Of a stretch of DNA of 64,000 nucleotides, positions 1 through 13,969 are shown in pieces. Where the stretch lies: NCBI GenBank assembly GCA_024734555.1, contig JANPWX010000359.1:860557-924556 (forward strand). Direction: 5' to 3'. The notes beneath the pieces are model-generated. The model saw only the letters and a list, made by a program, of their open reading frames with translations, was not told the origin of the DNA and ran no database searches. The translations under genes were made by a program, and so were the position numbers. The DNA comes from Trochalopteron elliotii. Taxonomy: Eukaryota; Chordata; Aves; Passeriformes; Leiothrichidae. The first letter of the stretch is position 1; each line of letters starts with the position of its first letter.

Positions 1-3000
1 TTCTGAAAACAGAGGTGATGACAATGTATTTCACGCAGTTCAGTACAAAGATTTTTGTGTGATTCATACAGTTTTGACAGTTTTTTCAACAGGTTAGACT
101 GCAAAATGGTCTCAGTGCCTGTACTAACGTTTTCTGAGTTACAAGCAAGTCAGACAGACTAGAGAGAATGGGAAAAGTATGATATTGATTTAAGCATTTG
201 GCATAGCTGAAATCAAAAGACGGACTTACTGTGAATATGAAGCAAATTATCTCAGAAAATGAAAAAAGATGAAGACATTAGTAAGTTACCAGAGTAACTT
301 ATGAAACAGAATAGAATATCACATTTTTATTACCATGTAAAAAGATATAAAGATTATTTTTCTTGAAAAGGAAGAAAAAGTAACTTCACTACATGAACTG
401 AACTATCAGTAAGCACAAACAGAACCTGCTTGTATTTTAGCAAAAGTGGTGGCAGCCTCACTTTGAATGATACCTCCTAGACATTTCTGGAACCTACAGG
501 AGGACTGCATAAATCAATACCATGGCAAATGCAGACCATCTGCCACATGTCTTGAACATCATTTACAGAAAACAGTCTTCAGTATAGGAATAAAGCTATT
601 TCCCTACTTGCACAAATGCCTCCATTCCCACATACAATGGAAGAAAGCAGGAGTTCAGTATCATATCCTAGTAGAAGGTTCCCAACAGCTAGAATTCCCC
701 CAATGTTTAAAGAAGTATCAGGAAGAAAACACAGATAATCTGCCTTAAACCTATAAATGGAAGTGTTTAGGGAAGCTACTATTTCAAGATAACAAAACAG
801 GTACAATAGCAAATATCTTCCAAAGAAGTATTTTTGTTTCCCACGGTCCACTAGTTACACAACTATGTTCTGCTTGGAAGACTGGGAACATGAAAACATC
901 CCAATGCTTTGCCACTTGTTCTCAGTAAGCCTTACTTCACTCTCCTTTCAAAAAACATTAAACTAAAGGGCAGGAGGAGGAAAAGGGGATGGGAACAAAG
1001 AAAAGAAACCGATCTAATTTTACTATTGTCTGTTCTTCCTCTCCCAATACTGTTTCCATTTAAAAAAAAATTACAGAACTATGAATACATGTAGTAAACA
1101 AAATAAATTACTTTAATATTTCACTATTTTAGTAAATACATTTGATTAATTTCTCATCAAGATTCAATGGTATTTTGAAGATTTATGTTGAGGGATTCAA
1201 ACCTGAATGCTTTTCACACAGTCTCTCCTTAAGGAAGTAAATTTTAAATTAGACTTTAATTTCAAATAGCCATGTGCTACTTTTTTGACATCTGTCCATC
1301 ATAACACAGAATTAAAGCCCAAAATACAAAGACTGACATCAAGATGTAAAGAAAGTATTTTAAGAAGAACAAATACTTTAAAAACAGAATATGTGGCATG
1401 TTTAAGTATAGAATTTCGTTACTGAAGAGAGTCCCACTTCTGCATTGCTTCTCAGGTATACATACACACAAAAGAGCATTTTAAGATGCCAGAAGCCAAG
1501 CAAGATACTCACTTGTACAGGTCTATTAAATCTGTGAATGCAGGAGCTGCTGCATTTCACAGTCTATTATTTATATGACAGAATGAAGATCTGAAAACAT
1601 GAAATATAGCCTTAAATTATTCACTTATTCTTTTCACAAAAGGAGAAACCGTCAATCTAACACTAAAAGACTTCAAGCGTATTTCTAAAGGTTTCATGAA
1701 AATTGCCTTATTTATCAAAACTTTATTCCCTCCGTTTGTTCATTAAATACTGTAGCTTTGCATTAAGGTCAAGCAGTGTCAACCAATTACTGTTGTTGGA
1801 AAAGTCCTACTTCCTTAATACTCAAAGAAACCATGGTATATAGTGAATTATTTTAATAGGCAAACTGAACACTGTTTATCCAAAGTACATTTCAACCATA
1901 AAAATATATTTTAAGGGTTTCTATCAACAATCAATTATAGTACTATTTATTATCACAGCAGCATTAAGCCTGATCCTTTGTCTGCTTAAATGCCAACCTT
2001 AAAAATACACATCTATTTTAGCGTATTCAGCAACATTCAGTTCTTAGCTCATAATAAAGGAAAGGAACAAAAATTAAGTGACCTATAAAGCAAACCGAAA
2101 GCTAAAATATAAAATATAGAATTTAAAGAGACAGTATCAATTGGTATAAACGTATTGTCTTCTGTTCTCATTCTCTGTTGGTGGGCAAGAGGGCTCAGCT
2201 TGTATGACAGACCTGAAAAAAAAATCTACCCTGCTTTCACTGCTCCTAACCTTGTAGTTTTATTTTAGGGTGAAATTCTCCATCTGGCAATATACAAGGA
2301 GAGTAAGTGGTCACACACAAATTTATTAAACTCCAAGAAAAGGCCATTCATAGGCCATCCTACCCAACACCAAAGCCACAGACACTCAGAATAAAACGAT
2401 CTCCTTAATACGTTTTGATGTAACAACCCAGGACAAAGTCCCCCTTGACCTACTCAATCTTCTACCTGACCCATTTTAAGGGCCTCCAGTTCAAAAAGCT
2501 ACAATGATGATTTTACTATGTAATCACCTCTAATTTTATGTTTCAGAGAAGCAAAATTTTCGATCTCATTTCCTTTTGGAACTGACCTGTTTATTGCCAT
2601 TCCACCTAGTATATAAGCTGTGACAAAGGAACACAATATTCTGATGGTAACCTTTGAAATCTTACTGCTATGAGCCTAACTGTGCCTTTCTGAAGTTACA
2701 AAACATGCAAAAGCAAAGAAAATTTCTTCTACACATCATGTCAGCTTGTCTCACTGGAAAAAAAGTTTTTATCCATGTCCTGTATCAGTGATCAATGAGA
2801 CCTACAGTGATACAAGACACACATGCCATTGCTACAAACAAGGAGAGGAAATAAAGTAACAAAAGGAATGAAAAAGTTTAAAAAAACAACCTGAAAAGTC
2901 ATGCTGAAAATTATGGAAAGAGACATAACACAGTAGGATCTGTTGTCTCATTATTTCTAAAAGATCAGAATAAAGGAAATCAAAAGAAGTAGAAAAGAAA

Positions 3001-6000
3001 AAAAACCAAACAACCAGACTTAGAACAAGTCCTCTCCAGTCTACCCTCAGGGGGCTAAAGTCCCACTCTCAAGTTACAGTCTACCAGTGAAACCTGAAAA
3101 GATTCCAGGTCCCAGTACTGCACAAACAAATTTCAAGAAGAAGATAAAAGAAGACAGAGAAAAAAATTACTGATCCCTTCAAACTCATCTGAATGACTTC
3201 ACTGCTAACTGGGTTCATGAATGGGAGGTAACAGTGGATGTTATACAAACTTTAGATTAGAGACATGTTAAACATGTTCTACATTGTTGATGCCATATAT
3301 AACAAAATACTGTCCAGACATAATCATTATAAGCTGGACACAAAAACTATAGAAATCAGAGAGCAATTGTTCTAAAATAAAATCTTTTTACCAGGTCTCT
3401 CAAACCATATTCATATATTACAGACGTTACTCAGAGACATTTGTTTAATTTGTTTCTATCTGGTATTTTAATAGCAATCCTAGTGACTTCAAGTAAGTAT
3501 TTTTAAAATGAGCAGATAATAGAATGTTGGTAGAAACTAGCAGCACCTCAAAGGGAAGATTTCCAAATGCTTTCGAAAAATGGAAGATATGGTCAGAAGT
3601 CAATAAAGTCAAATCAAAAGTGTTACATTTAGAAAAGGTACATCATACATTTGAACGCAAAATGGATCAGCAGCAAACCACTACACAGGGAATCAATGAA
3701 TAGAGAAGAATACAAATCAAAAGAGTATATTTTGTTGGATCTTTGAAAACCACATCTCACTGAAATACACTGGCAAGCACACCAAGTGCACGTGGTTGGG
3801 TGTGTGCACCTGTGGCAGCACATGTGGCAGCATCTGCATTGAACAACTGAACATTACTTTTTTCCATGTCTTTCTGTACTTTATACAGTTTTGGACATCA
3901 TAATTCTTAGAAAGATGTAGGGAAACTATGGCAAGTCAGTGGGAGCATGACTTCAAGGAGTGCTGGGGTATATCACCAACTCAAGCTTCTCAGGAAAGGT
4001 TTGATCAATGTACTTGATCCTGCTGCAGGACAGATTGAAAAGAACGGTAATCTGTCACCTTCCAGGCAATACAGTTCTTCAATGCCAGTCCATCTACCAC
4101 AGCCAACTACAGTAAGAAACTGAAGAAAAAGGAGAAGTGTCTCTGCATGTCTTCAACAGCATAAGTTCTCTCTTATATATCTCTTACCTTCAGATTTCCA
4201 TACTCAAACCCATTCCTCCCCCTGCTAAGAGACAGGTGGACAGGAGATTATTACTCTGCACAGTTGTTTTTAAATTTCCTCATCATGAGCCAATATTAGA
4301 TTGAGAGTATTTGTCGGTAACTTTTCCTGTTTCATCATACTTTGGCTAAAATTACATAGAGTTTCACGTAAAAGAAGCTTCACTGATTATTTTTAATATT
4401 GCGTTACATGTGTGTTCTTAAAAGGAGGATGAACAGCTTCACACATGAAAACCTAACACACAAATAGTAGAAAGAAATGATATCCTGAACTGCACAGCAT
4501 GAAAACAAAGTACTTTTAGACCTCCTTTCTTTGTCCTGGCTTCTTCAGCCACTTTGTAGATAGCCCTTAAAATTTCCGTAACTCTTAACTTGTCTTAACT
4601 CTTAACTCTTGTCCTGTAATAATAATCAAAAACTGTCTGAAAAATGAAAGTGGCATGCTAATCCACAGCTCTTCTGTGAATGTGAGAACCATCTTCAGCT
4701 TTAAGGGACATGTCATTTGAGTATAATGGACCAGAAGAAACAGATCTTCTGTATGGATTAAAGACAACAGAGAAAATAAACTCTGCTTTTCTAGATCCAT
4801 CAGCTCTACTGGATAACACTAGCCAGCAGTGGGAGATAAGGAGGTGGGTTGTAAGATAAGGAACAGGCTAGAGGCAAGAGCTGTTATGATTAGAGTGGGG
4901 AACACAGAATTTGTTAAAGGAAGTCTACTGTATAATTACATTTGAAAATTTAGCAAGATGCCCAGAGGCTGGCTTGCAGCTGTCAGGAACTGGTAACACT
5001 GGAGTTCTGCTCAGGAGAAAACCACTACTGCACAGAAGCACACCTCCACCTCCCTGTAGTTGAGCCGACTTTGATAAGGCAAAGGAATGACTTCAGCTAA
5101 AATTAGTAAGATTACACAACACATGAGATTATACCTATTCTCAGTAAAAAGTGCTCAGAGATTGGGCATTATTTTAAAGGAAATTAAATGGTTTTGATAC
5201 TACATTAAAAGTATTTTTTGAATGAGCATCAATGACTACTTTTTAAAATTGCATCTTTAATAACAGTTACATTCTGATGTTTTTAAATTATATTAATTAA
5301 TAATCAAACTAATCTCATCTCTTTGCATACAAAGTCATAGTTTTCTCTTTGGCTGATTTGGCTGAATAAAATGCGAACAAATGAGTGAAATACAGACAAA
5401 ATGCAAGAATAAAAATAAATCTGTATACTTGTTTCTTCCTTGGGTTTAGAGCTGAAGAGATGTTGCTTCTGAGAAGCAAGCAGTAAACTACAAACACACA
5501 AAGTGGTAATCTGCAGACAAAATGATCAAGTATGAAACATGATTAAGCCATTCTTGAAAAAAAATAAAGTAGGATTGAACAAGTAAAAAATGGCTCATTT
5601 GATATGAAATTATTGATTCTATTTTAAAAAGTATATTCTGCTAATTCAGATATTAGCAAATGAAGTGCTGTGCATGCTGGAAAACATCACCAACTGTATT
5701 ACTGATGTTTCTGTAAAACACATCTGGATAAAAAACTGAGCAAGAATTACACTACAAAATAAATTCAACCATACAAAACTATGTTGTCATATTGACATCA
5801 CAAGAAAATAAAAAGCTCTGGAAGACAGAGCAGAGTCCACAAGCCTACACCACAAGTTTAAACCAAAACTTACAGTAGAATTATTTCTAAATCCTGTAAC
5901 AACTGCTTCTTTTATTTGAGATTTAGGCCTCTGTAAGAAATTTTTCTAACTGGCATAAGGGACTGTAAAAAGAGAAAACTGACAGTCATTTCAGCTTTAT

Positions 6001-9000
6001 TAAACTTCCTACTTCTCCAGATTGAAGAAAATGCATACTTCCTATAATCATGTCTAAGTGCTGAATTCAGAAGTGCAGACAGCTCATCAACTAGACCATA
6101 TTTGCCCCATTAGCCTAAAGATATCCTTGTTTGTTGCCCCATTATTAAAATTGGTATAAATACTTCAGATGTCTTTGCTATAGACAGGTAGAGCCTAAGT
6201 ATAGGCTTTGCTCGCTTAGAAAAATATTCTCAACATAAGACTGACCAAGAAGTTCCTTTCTGTGCACCACGTCTGCCTTTTTCTCAGCATAACAGGATTG
6301 CAGCAGGACTGGGACTTGCCATCTACATTTTGTTCAAGGAAAGGGGAGGAAAACAACCCAAGAAACCTGCTATTTTATACAAATTTCTCCCCTCTTTTTT
6401 TTTTTTCCCTCACACTTTTCATTTTACAAAGATGGACATCTGACAGATAATCATTTCAATAGAGAGATTCCTACTGAACACACATGGTTTCAGTTTTGTT
6501 TCACTTTTACAGAAAATTAATCTTAAAAATTTGACATATTCCTTTGCTTTTGTTTTAAAATTAAAATACAGTCTCTTGAAAAATTCCAGTATTTGAAAGG
6601 CATATAAATTAAACCTAAGTGCTGGGGTTTTATTAATAGAAATTTCAGCAGTACAATACTGCTTTCACACAGTGATCCACTTTTTATTTTAATTTTTTTT
6701 TTCTCAGGACAGTCTAATTACAAATATTCTGAGCCTTGGTCAATTCTGGTTGCACAGATATTGCAAATATAAAAGAAAATGTCAGGCTTCATATTGATTT
6801 CTTCTACTTCAAGCGTATGTTTCCTATGTTGACTTTTGTCATATTCATCTACATTACATTATATAATGCAGCCTTAAGTATTACAATGATCCCTTCAGAA
6901 ATGCACAGAGAAGAACTCATTCTTTCATCTAAAATATTACTTACTGTAGAAGAACAAAAGCATTTTCATGCAACAGTTGTCCTTTTGTATCAACAATTCC
7001 ACAGTAAAATGTAAGAAAAAAACCTACATTACATTTGATTATTCTTGTTGTTGCTCTGGACAAAAAAGAAACCTTTAAACTTCTGAATATTGATTTTGAA
7101 AGAAAATAACATCTTAAATGGAATTCTGTAGGTTCTAGTATGCAAACACAAAAAAATCCATAAATCTAGGGGGCACTTTTACCTTTAACGTGAAAAAAGC
7201 ACCCAAACACAAAAACAAAACATAAGAATGAAAAGTCAGTGTGATCTTCTTTGCTGATACATAATGCAAAATGAACACAGCTCAAACTTGTAGAAAATAC
7301 ACATTTTTCAAGATATGAACCCTTTCAGCACAAAGCTTTGTATGGAAATAAAATTTTCCAATGCAATTGAAAAGTGCTAGTTCCCCAATCTGTCTGTGCT
7401 TTCACAGGTAGTTCTACTTCTGCAACATGAGGTTCCCATATGGGAATGTATCCCCATGAGGGACATACAGTGTTATACCTTCAATCAAAAGGCAGCTTGC
7501 TGTATCTGTGCTAAAACTTTTTTTGACTCTTCTGTACATACATGTAAGAGATTATCCTGTCCTTTAGATTATAACTCTTTTGAGAAAGACTATTGTCCAA
7601 TTTTATGTTTTAGCTAAAGAGATGTGATTTCTGTTGCTCTTATCACTAGATGTATCCATAACATACAGTAATTCGTGTTTTCAGCCTTTTTCATTTGCAC
7701 CTACCTATGTATCTGTCCACTGAAATCAGCAGTTTTCAAAAAAAGCTGAACAGTGTAACTTACTAGAGTTTTAAGATACATGACCATTTGGATGAGACTC
7801 AGGTTATTCATCCATACAAAGGCAGACTTTCAAGATAATGTTATCTAAAATGGGAATAAGATAGCCTACCCTTTCTAAACTTGCTTTCAAGTATTTTAAA
7901 TAGTTTGCCTCTATTCTTTCACTAATAAAACAGGGATGTCAAAGAGCATATAAAATTTTCTAAATTAAGGAAAGAAAAACTAGAATGCACATTATATATA
8001 AGTGGTAATAGGCAGAGACAACTTCACTAGGCTGTGACATATGACATCTGGTAGACTATTATCATAATAAATGGGAAAAGTAGGTGAGATTCTGTCAACA
8101 GCAAGGTAAGAAGAAATGCATCTTCATCAGAATGACAAACATATCTGCCTTTAACAAACACAGGTCAAACCAAAATCCAGGTATCTATGAATTAAATATT
8201 TTCACTTTATTTAACCCCTTTTCTTTTTGATTTTAACTATTTAATTGAAGTACATCTACATTTATCAGAGATATGTATTTATATAATTTAATTTCATTTT
8301 AGTGAGGATAAATTAAACTTACTAACAACCAATGGCTAAAAACTCATAAGAAACAGCCTTTTCCACCCTTTATAAATAATTTTAACTACACCAAATAGTA
8401 ATTTAACGATTGTCAAACCACAATGTAAATACACTGTACATCAATCTGTGACTCCTCCTGGTACAACCATGGAGGTATCACAGAGATGTTGAAATAGCTT
8501 CATCTCTGCAGCTGACCAGCTGAGTGGCAACACCACTAATCTGGGGATCATACTAGGTATTTGACAGTATGTGTGACCTACAAAAAAAAATTCTCATGTA
8601 AGAGAAAGAAGAGGGAAATAGTGACTTTTTGAAAGTAGGTCATGTTCCCACAAACCATGTTTCTTATGGTTCATTTTTCTCCATGCTTTATTCTTCAATT
8701 TCATGTCATCAGATGAGAATAAATGAAAAGAACCATCATAAAATTCTTATTCCATGGAGACTGAAAATTGTCAATGGGTGCTTTAAAAAACCCTTAGAAT
8801 ACTGTCTTTTTATTTGTGACTAAAAGCAAGACCTCATTTATATATGTCCTTTCAAAACTAGATATATGCCTGCAAAGTAAAATTTCCCAGATTACAACAA
8901 TTTTCTGCACATAAAAAAGTAACAGAGGTTTGAAAGTCACCAAGTGAACAGTCAAGTCACAAAGCAGTGATGGGATTTTTTAAGCATCATGGATGGAAGA

Positions 9001-12000
9001 ATCTAGGAAAGTAAATGAAAGACGGTTTGGGGGGCTTTTTCTCACTTGTTTTTGATATGAAGAAACTTGAAAAAGAAAATTCCCAAGAGGTACTGAAATA
9101 TAAAATATGAGAAGAAGATACCAGAAAGAAGAGAAGGCACAGTATTATTACTGCATTCCTAGATATCCATTTCCTTGATATTGTGGTAGTTTGGGGATCT
9201 TTCTAACACCATGCTGGAAAAGATAGTCTGAATGATCGTATTTACTCTTCAACCACTCTCAAGAAATTAATGAGTGATTTGGTCACATATTTTCAGACTT
9301 CAGTATAAGCTGATGGCATTAAGATACCAGAGAGATTGATTTGGCAACTGTGTCTCTATCTCATGTGTACTCTCGCTTTGTAACTATTGTCTCTTGTAAC
9401 ACATAAATGAGGATGCTTGAAGCATAAGGAAAGAAACCACAAAAATTTTGCAATTTCTGTACACTCTAATAAATGACAGTGTAACACTGATTGGAGGCAG
9501 TCTGACAGGAGATAGATATCCCATTTTGGCCCAGTCACTGCCTTCCTCCAGAAAATAGGCTTCTGCCATGAAGCAACTTAAGTGCAACCTCTTCTGTTCA
9601 CTGACAAAGAGCTTGGAAACTCAAACCTGTCTAAACTTCTTTAAGCATGAAAGATGGAGCACGAAGAAAGATGGAGCAAGACAGCTAATACGTCCAAAGG
9701 AAGATATGTCAGTGAAGAGGAGATTTCCTTTTACATCAGTTGAATGGCTAACCCATTTTGTGGGGTTGCAATTCTGTTCTCATAGCAATTTAATTGTTTT
9801 TAAATCAAACACCAGAAGCATTTGGAATATAAAATAAATAACTTCTGGTTTTTTTCTTCAACACAAATCCAAATAAATGCATAGAAACTTGCACAGGAAA
9901 TGAAGAAGTATGGGGACATCTAATGCTGCATGAAGCTGCAGCGGGGATGATGTCAGTGAACTAGGGCTCAGATTCCACTCTCGATGGTAGACCATGACAC
10001 CCATTCTCCAAAACACTGGACAAGTCAGTCTGCTGGAAGTGGAGAGAATGGCACTTGGACATTGGAAATTCTACTTTGCCTTCTGTTGTGTAGCACAGCT
10101 GTAACAGGAAAAGAAGACTACAAAAGGATTTAACACTTTGCTCTACCTATTTACTAGACTGAACTTGGCTACGTGCTTATGGCTCTTCCACTCAGCACTG
10201 AAAGAAGAAAAAAGGGAACAAAAAAATTCAGTAACACTGGTAGTCAGTTTATCACAATTTCAGTTCATAATTCCGTGGTTTTAAATTTTGTTCATGCCCA
10301 AAACTGAAATAAGAACAGTATCTACTGAACACTTCACCATCAACATATACAGCTGCCTAACACCTCATAACTTCATTAGAGACTCCTCATAACCAGTCAG
10401 GGACTATTTCACAAATCATGTCTTAACTGTAAAACTGCATTAATTTGCTACCCTAATCTTACCATTTTTAGTAGCCCAACTGATATTCAAAACAGCAGGT
10501 ATACTGAGCTCAGGAAGATTTGATAATAAAAACTATAATTAGATACAGTAGACTTTAGAAAACTGAGAAATAAGAAAAGTTACAATCATTAACTGTTAGA
10601 CATACAAGAGAAACTAAAGATACAGAATTGAGTTGATGTGATATGGTGTATTTCAATATATTTCATGCTCTTTTTTTGATTTTACAACCCAAATACCAAA
10701 ACAAGTATCTCAAACTTCACTCAAAGAATTTATCCAGAATTATTAAAACATTACTATTTGATAAATAAAATACAATCAAATAATTTATGCTAGAAAGCAT
10801 CAATTCAAACTCATCTACTTTTAGCAAAAAAAACCCCTGTAAACAAAAAAAACCCCAAGAGACAACATTTGCCTTATTTGTTGATTTCTTAGTGTAAGCT
10901 TACAATTGATAAGGTAAACTTAAGAACCTGGAAATTCAATCACAGTCATCTAAATGACCAGTTAATAGCCAAAAAATAATAGATCTAGAGCAGATTTTAC
11001 TCTGTGGCATAATGTTGTTGACAATACATTTCTCAATAAAGAAAAATTGAATTATAGCCTTAGGGTGGTTTAATTTGGTACAAATTTTGAATAATGTTAT
11101 ATACATTTCCAAAGCAGATGCTAAGAGACTCTACAAGGACACTCAGCTCAATCAGAAGCCAGATTAAAGTTCCATCTGGAATGAAACAGTTCCACAGCTC
11201 TATTACAATTAGCAGAGTCACCAATGTCAAACTCAAAAGTTGGGCAATGTGACACTCTTTGTCTTCAAAATACAGCTATTAGTCCAGAAAACAAAGAAGT
11301 GCTTTACACATCTTTAAAACAGACTTTTTAAGTAGTAACAAACTTGTATTTTTATAGTCAGGATGAAAACTCTCATCCTTATTATTATTATGGTAATATG
11401 AATCACAAAGACTATCCAGACATGATGATTTTCTATCACCTCTCCCATTGCATGAATGTAGCACTAGAAGTCATAAGTGTTCAAGTAGCTGCAATACTCA
11501 AAATATCAGCAGGCTGAGAATAGCACAGAAGCTATTGGCACAAAATAAAATTCAAGACTTATTTCAAACTGCCCTATCTTTGCATTCCCAAATCCCAGAG
11601 TTTTTGTTATGAAATAAGCATTTTCCCAACAAGGCATGCTGAAGAACAGCAGCCTGAAGTGAGCCGTCTTTAGACAAAATATGAACAGAATTATCTGTGA
11701 GACCTAATGGCTAAAAGTGAAAGCCTAATTCTTCAGCCATATATTTAGTGTAATGATGTAAGCAAAAACCAAATTTCAGTCCAAGTTTACAAAACAAAAG
11801 CATCCATTCAAAGCATAATTCAGTAAATGGTAGTGCAGATACAAAGTTGGTAAAAAACATGTTAAAGATAGAAAAAAATATGCCGCATGCCTTAAATTTA
11901 CTATTTTACCATTTAAATAAAAAATGCACCACACAAATAAACAAGAAGTTGGAAATCAAATGCCCACATCTTGCGTCTCTTTCCCCCCAAATAAATTCAC

Positions 12001-12500
12001 AATGGATACAGAACAATACAGACTCTTAAAAAATTGCATCTCATTACACGCATTTTCATCAAGAACATCTTGGTTAAAGAGCATATGTATATTTTTCCAG
12101 TTCCCAGTTACATTAATCAGCCTGATTTCTACTGTCAAATAGTAAGCTGCTAAGTCTGAAAATATCTAGAACGACAATGTCCAGGTAAGAGCAAAGTTGA
12201 GAGGTAACGGCAGCCTCTGTTCAGTTAGCAGCCTATACTGTTTTGCAATGAAGTAAATTCCAGCTTCCAAAGAGAACAGCAATATTCACAATTTTATATT
12301 TAGTACCTTTAATTAGTGCTTAAATACTATCCAATAATGTCCACTTCTGAAATTTAATCTTCTAAATCTTTAGAGAGAAAAATTAACAGTCTGGAGCAAT
12401 GATGCAACTTTGTCCTTAGTCTGACTCTGTTGTTATTTCTGCAAACAGCGCACAAGAGAACTATTGCCAGCACCATGCAGCAGGATGGAGGCATTTTAGA
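1..12500. other. Unique AT-rich sequence, no recognised gene
   Basis: This stretch is mostly A+T-rich non-repetitive DNA. I found no interspersed repeat I could name and no long open frame with a recognisable product. Small items are a T14 run near 6394, an (AACTCTT)-like short tandem at about 4579-4612, and weak minus-strand splice-bounded segments at 636-688 and 4188-4224. The first has an open frame and modest sites. The second has a good acceptor after a pyrimidine-rich tract and the donor GAAG|gtaagaga. Both are too short to call as genes. It is probably intronic or intergenic. Confidence 0.6.
4579..4612. repeat. Short imperfect tandem (aactctt)n
   Basis: The motif taactctt/cttaact recurs about four times with one interruption (aacttgtcttaactcttaac). 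It is a low-copy simple repeat with no other visible role. Confidence 0.6.
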
Positions 12501-12563
12501 AGGCATTTGGAAACAAGAAAGACTAGTTGAAATTTAAGTATAGAAGCAAAATATCAAAATTAA

Positions 12564-12600
12564 GATCAGTGCAACCTGATCAGTGCAACCTGATCAGCAC
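12564..12600. repeat. 14-bp tandem repeat, about 2.6 copies
   Basis: The unit gatcagtgcaacct occurs twice head to tail, followed by a partial third unit (gatcagcac). Both full copies are identical, so the duplication is recent or under correction. It lies just beyond the 12.6-14.4 kb cluster of splice-bounded open segments. Confidence 0.8.
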
Positions 12601-13114
12601 TGTTGACAGAACATTGGCTTTTTAAGGCAGGGTCAACAAGAGCGTCCAAGGCTGCTGGCTACACCAGAAAGGGCCAAGGGCATCCATAAACTCCAGCAGT
12701 GATGAAACCACAGTGAAATGACCACTGTATTTCAGTTCCACACATGAACATAGTGACCCAACACAACAGCCATCTTCCCTGTTAGTTAACACATTTTCTG
12801 AAAGATTAACAAATAAAATAGCACCCAAAAGTTAAAATGTTAATTGACAGAAAGTAAAGGATTATAACCGAAACATACGTCTCAAATCCCTGGCTGGAGG
12901 CACACCACGAGCCTAGGGATTCTTTCCAACAGCACAGGTCCTGGTCACCAGAAAACTGCAGCGACACAGTGTGAAGCACAGGTCTCAAAAAGTTTCTCTA
13001 AGAATTATCCTTCTCAATGTTGAGCACATAAAAGCCTTACTGAGACCAGCCACACATATAAGGTTTTTGCAACAATAAGGAACTATTTAGCTCATTCCCA
13101 CAAGCAGTAATCAC

Positions 13115-13233
13115 CTACGCTTTCAATCTTCAGCACTTTTTTTATGAAGGTCTGTTTGGGCTGCGATGTAAAGATTTCCAAATATAATTCATCATCTGTG
13201 ACTCTCATGGCAGAGTCATGAACTTCCATAGCT
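13115..13233 (-). CDS. Candidate internal coding exon, unidentified gene
   Basis: On the minus strand a long pyrimidine tract ending tttttgtccag precedes the segment, and GTAG|gtgatt follows it. Between them are 119 bases with one frame open throughout: one base completes a split codon, then 39 codons, then one base is left over. The peptide starts AMEVHDSAMRVTDDELYLE and ends KKVLKIESV plus a split codon. It has a mixed charged/hydrophobic composition like a globular protein. I do not recognise the family. About 39 stop-free codons could arise by chance roughly one time in ten in such AT-rich DNA, so the case rests on the splice sites plus the frame. The next downstream splice-bounded segment (12879-12955) is not in a compatible phase. 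Confidence 0.3.
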
Positions 13234-13933
13234 CTGGACAAAAACAGTGCAGTAACAGAAGAATCTTCCCTTCCTCTTTCCAACACTCAGCAATCTAACT
13301 GAGCAAACACAACCAGAAGTAGTTTACTTCTCAGTATCACACAACCTGTCCCCAAGCAAGTCATGAAATTACTTGACAAAGGCCAACTACAAGCACATTT
13401 AGTTTCAGATCAAGTAAGGGAATGAAAAGCACTTAGCAGCATGTCTGAATGATTTCTTTGTAAAAAGAAAAAACATTTATTTTCACTCTTTGGTGTATCT
13501 CAACAGCTCTTGACCTATGATGAACTCTCACCTACTTTAAAAGATGCGACACAAGTCCTGGTTACTCAAGTAGAGTGATCTGCATAATTCTGGCAGAAAA
13601 CGTCCAACAATTCCCAGCAGTTCCTTGCCTGTGAAATTTCTGAAGTATCATTTCTTTTTCTGCTCCTTCTCGAGAGCTACATGCAGCTGTTTTGAGACTT
13701 GCTAAGTGACACAGGCATAGAATTAGCAGGGTTCCAATGCACCATTCTAACTGCCTGTTCATGCCACAACCTTGAAGTAGTTGGACAAAACCACCTCATG
13801 GACAAACATCTGGCTAATGCAATCCAGTGCAGAGATGGATAAGGGACGGTCAAAATAACTCAACTACTGAAAACATTATTTAAATGATGTTCACAGTTCA
13901 CCAATCTACTCTGTAGCTTAGCAACACTCTTAC

Positions 13934-13969
13934 ATTCTTTGTTGATGCTAACCTGGTATTTGGCAGCAT
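13934..13969 (-). CDS. Candidate small exon, unidentified
   Basis: A strong acceptor (tgttttttctgcag) and a good donor (GAAT|gtaagagtg) bound 36 bases on the minus strand. Two frames are open: one gives MLPNTRLASTKN, the other AAKYQVSINKE with split codons at both ends. The splice signals are better than the coding evidence, because 12 codons are not informative. It lies in the 12.6-14.4 kb cluster. It may be a chance pair of sites. Confidence 0.15.

Noticed and set aside
1513..1549. Minus-strand GTGAGTAT donor with an open AFTDLIDLY frame upstream
   Set aside because: No adequate acceptor: upstream AG sites lack a pyrimidine tract, and a stop lies close upstream in the same frame.
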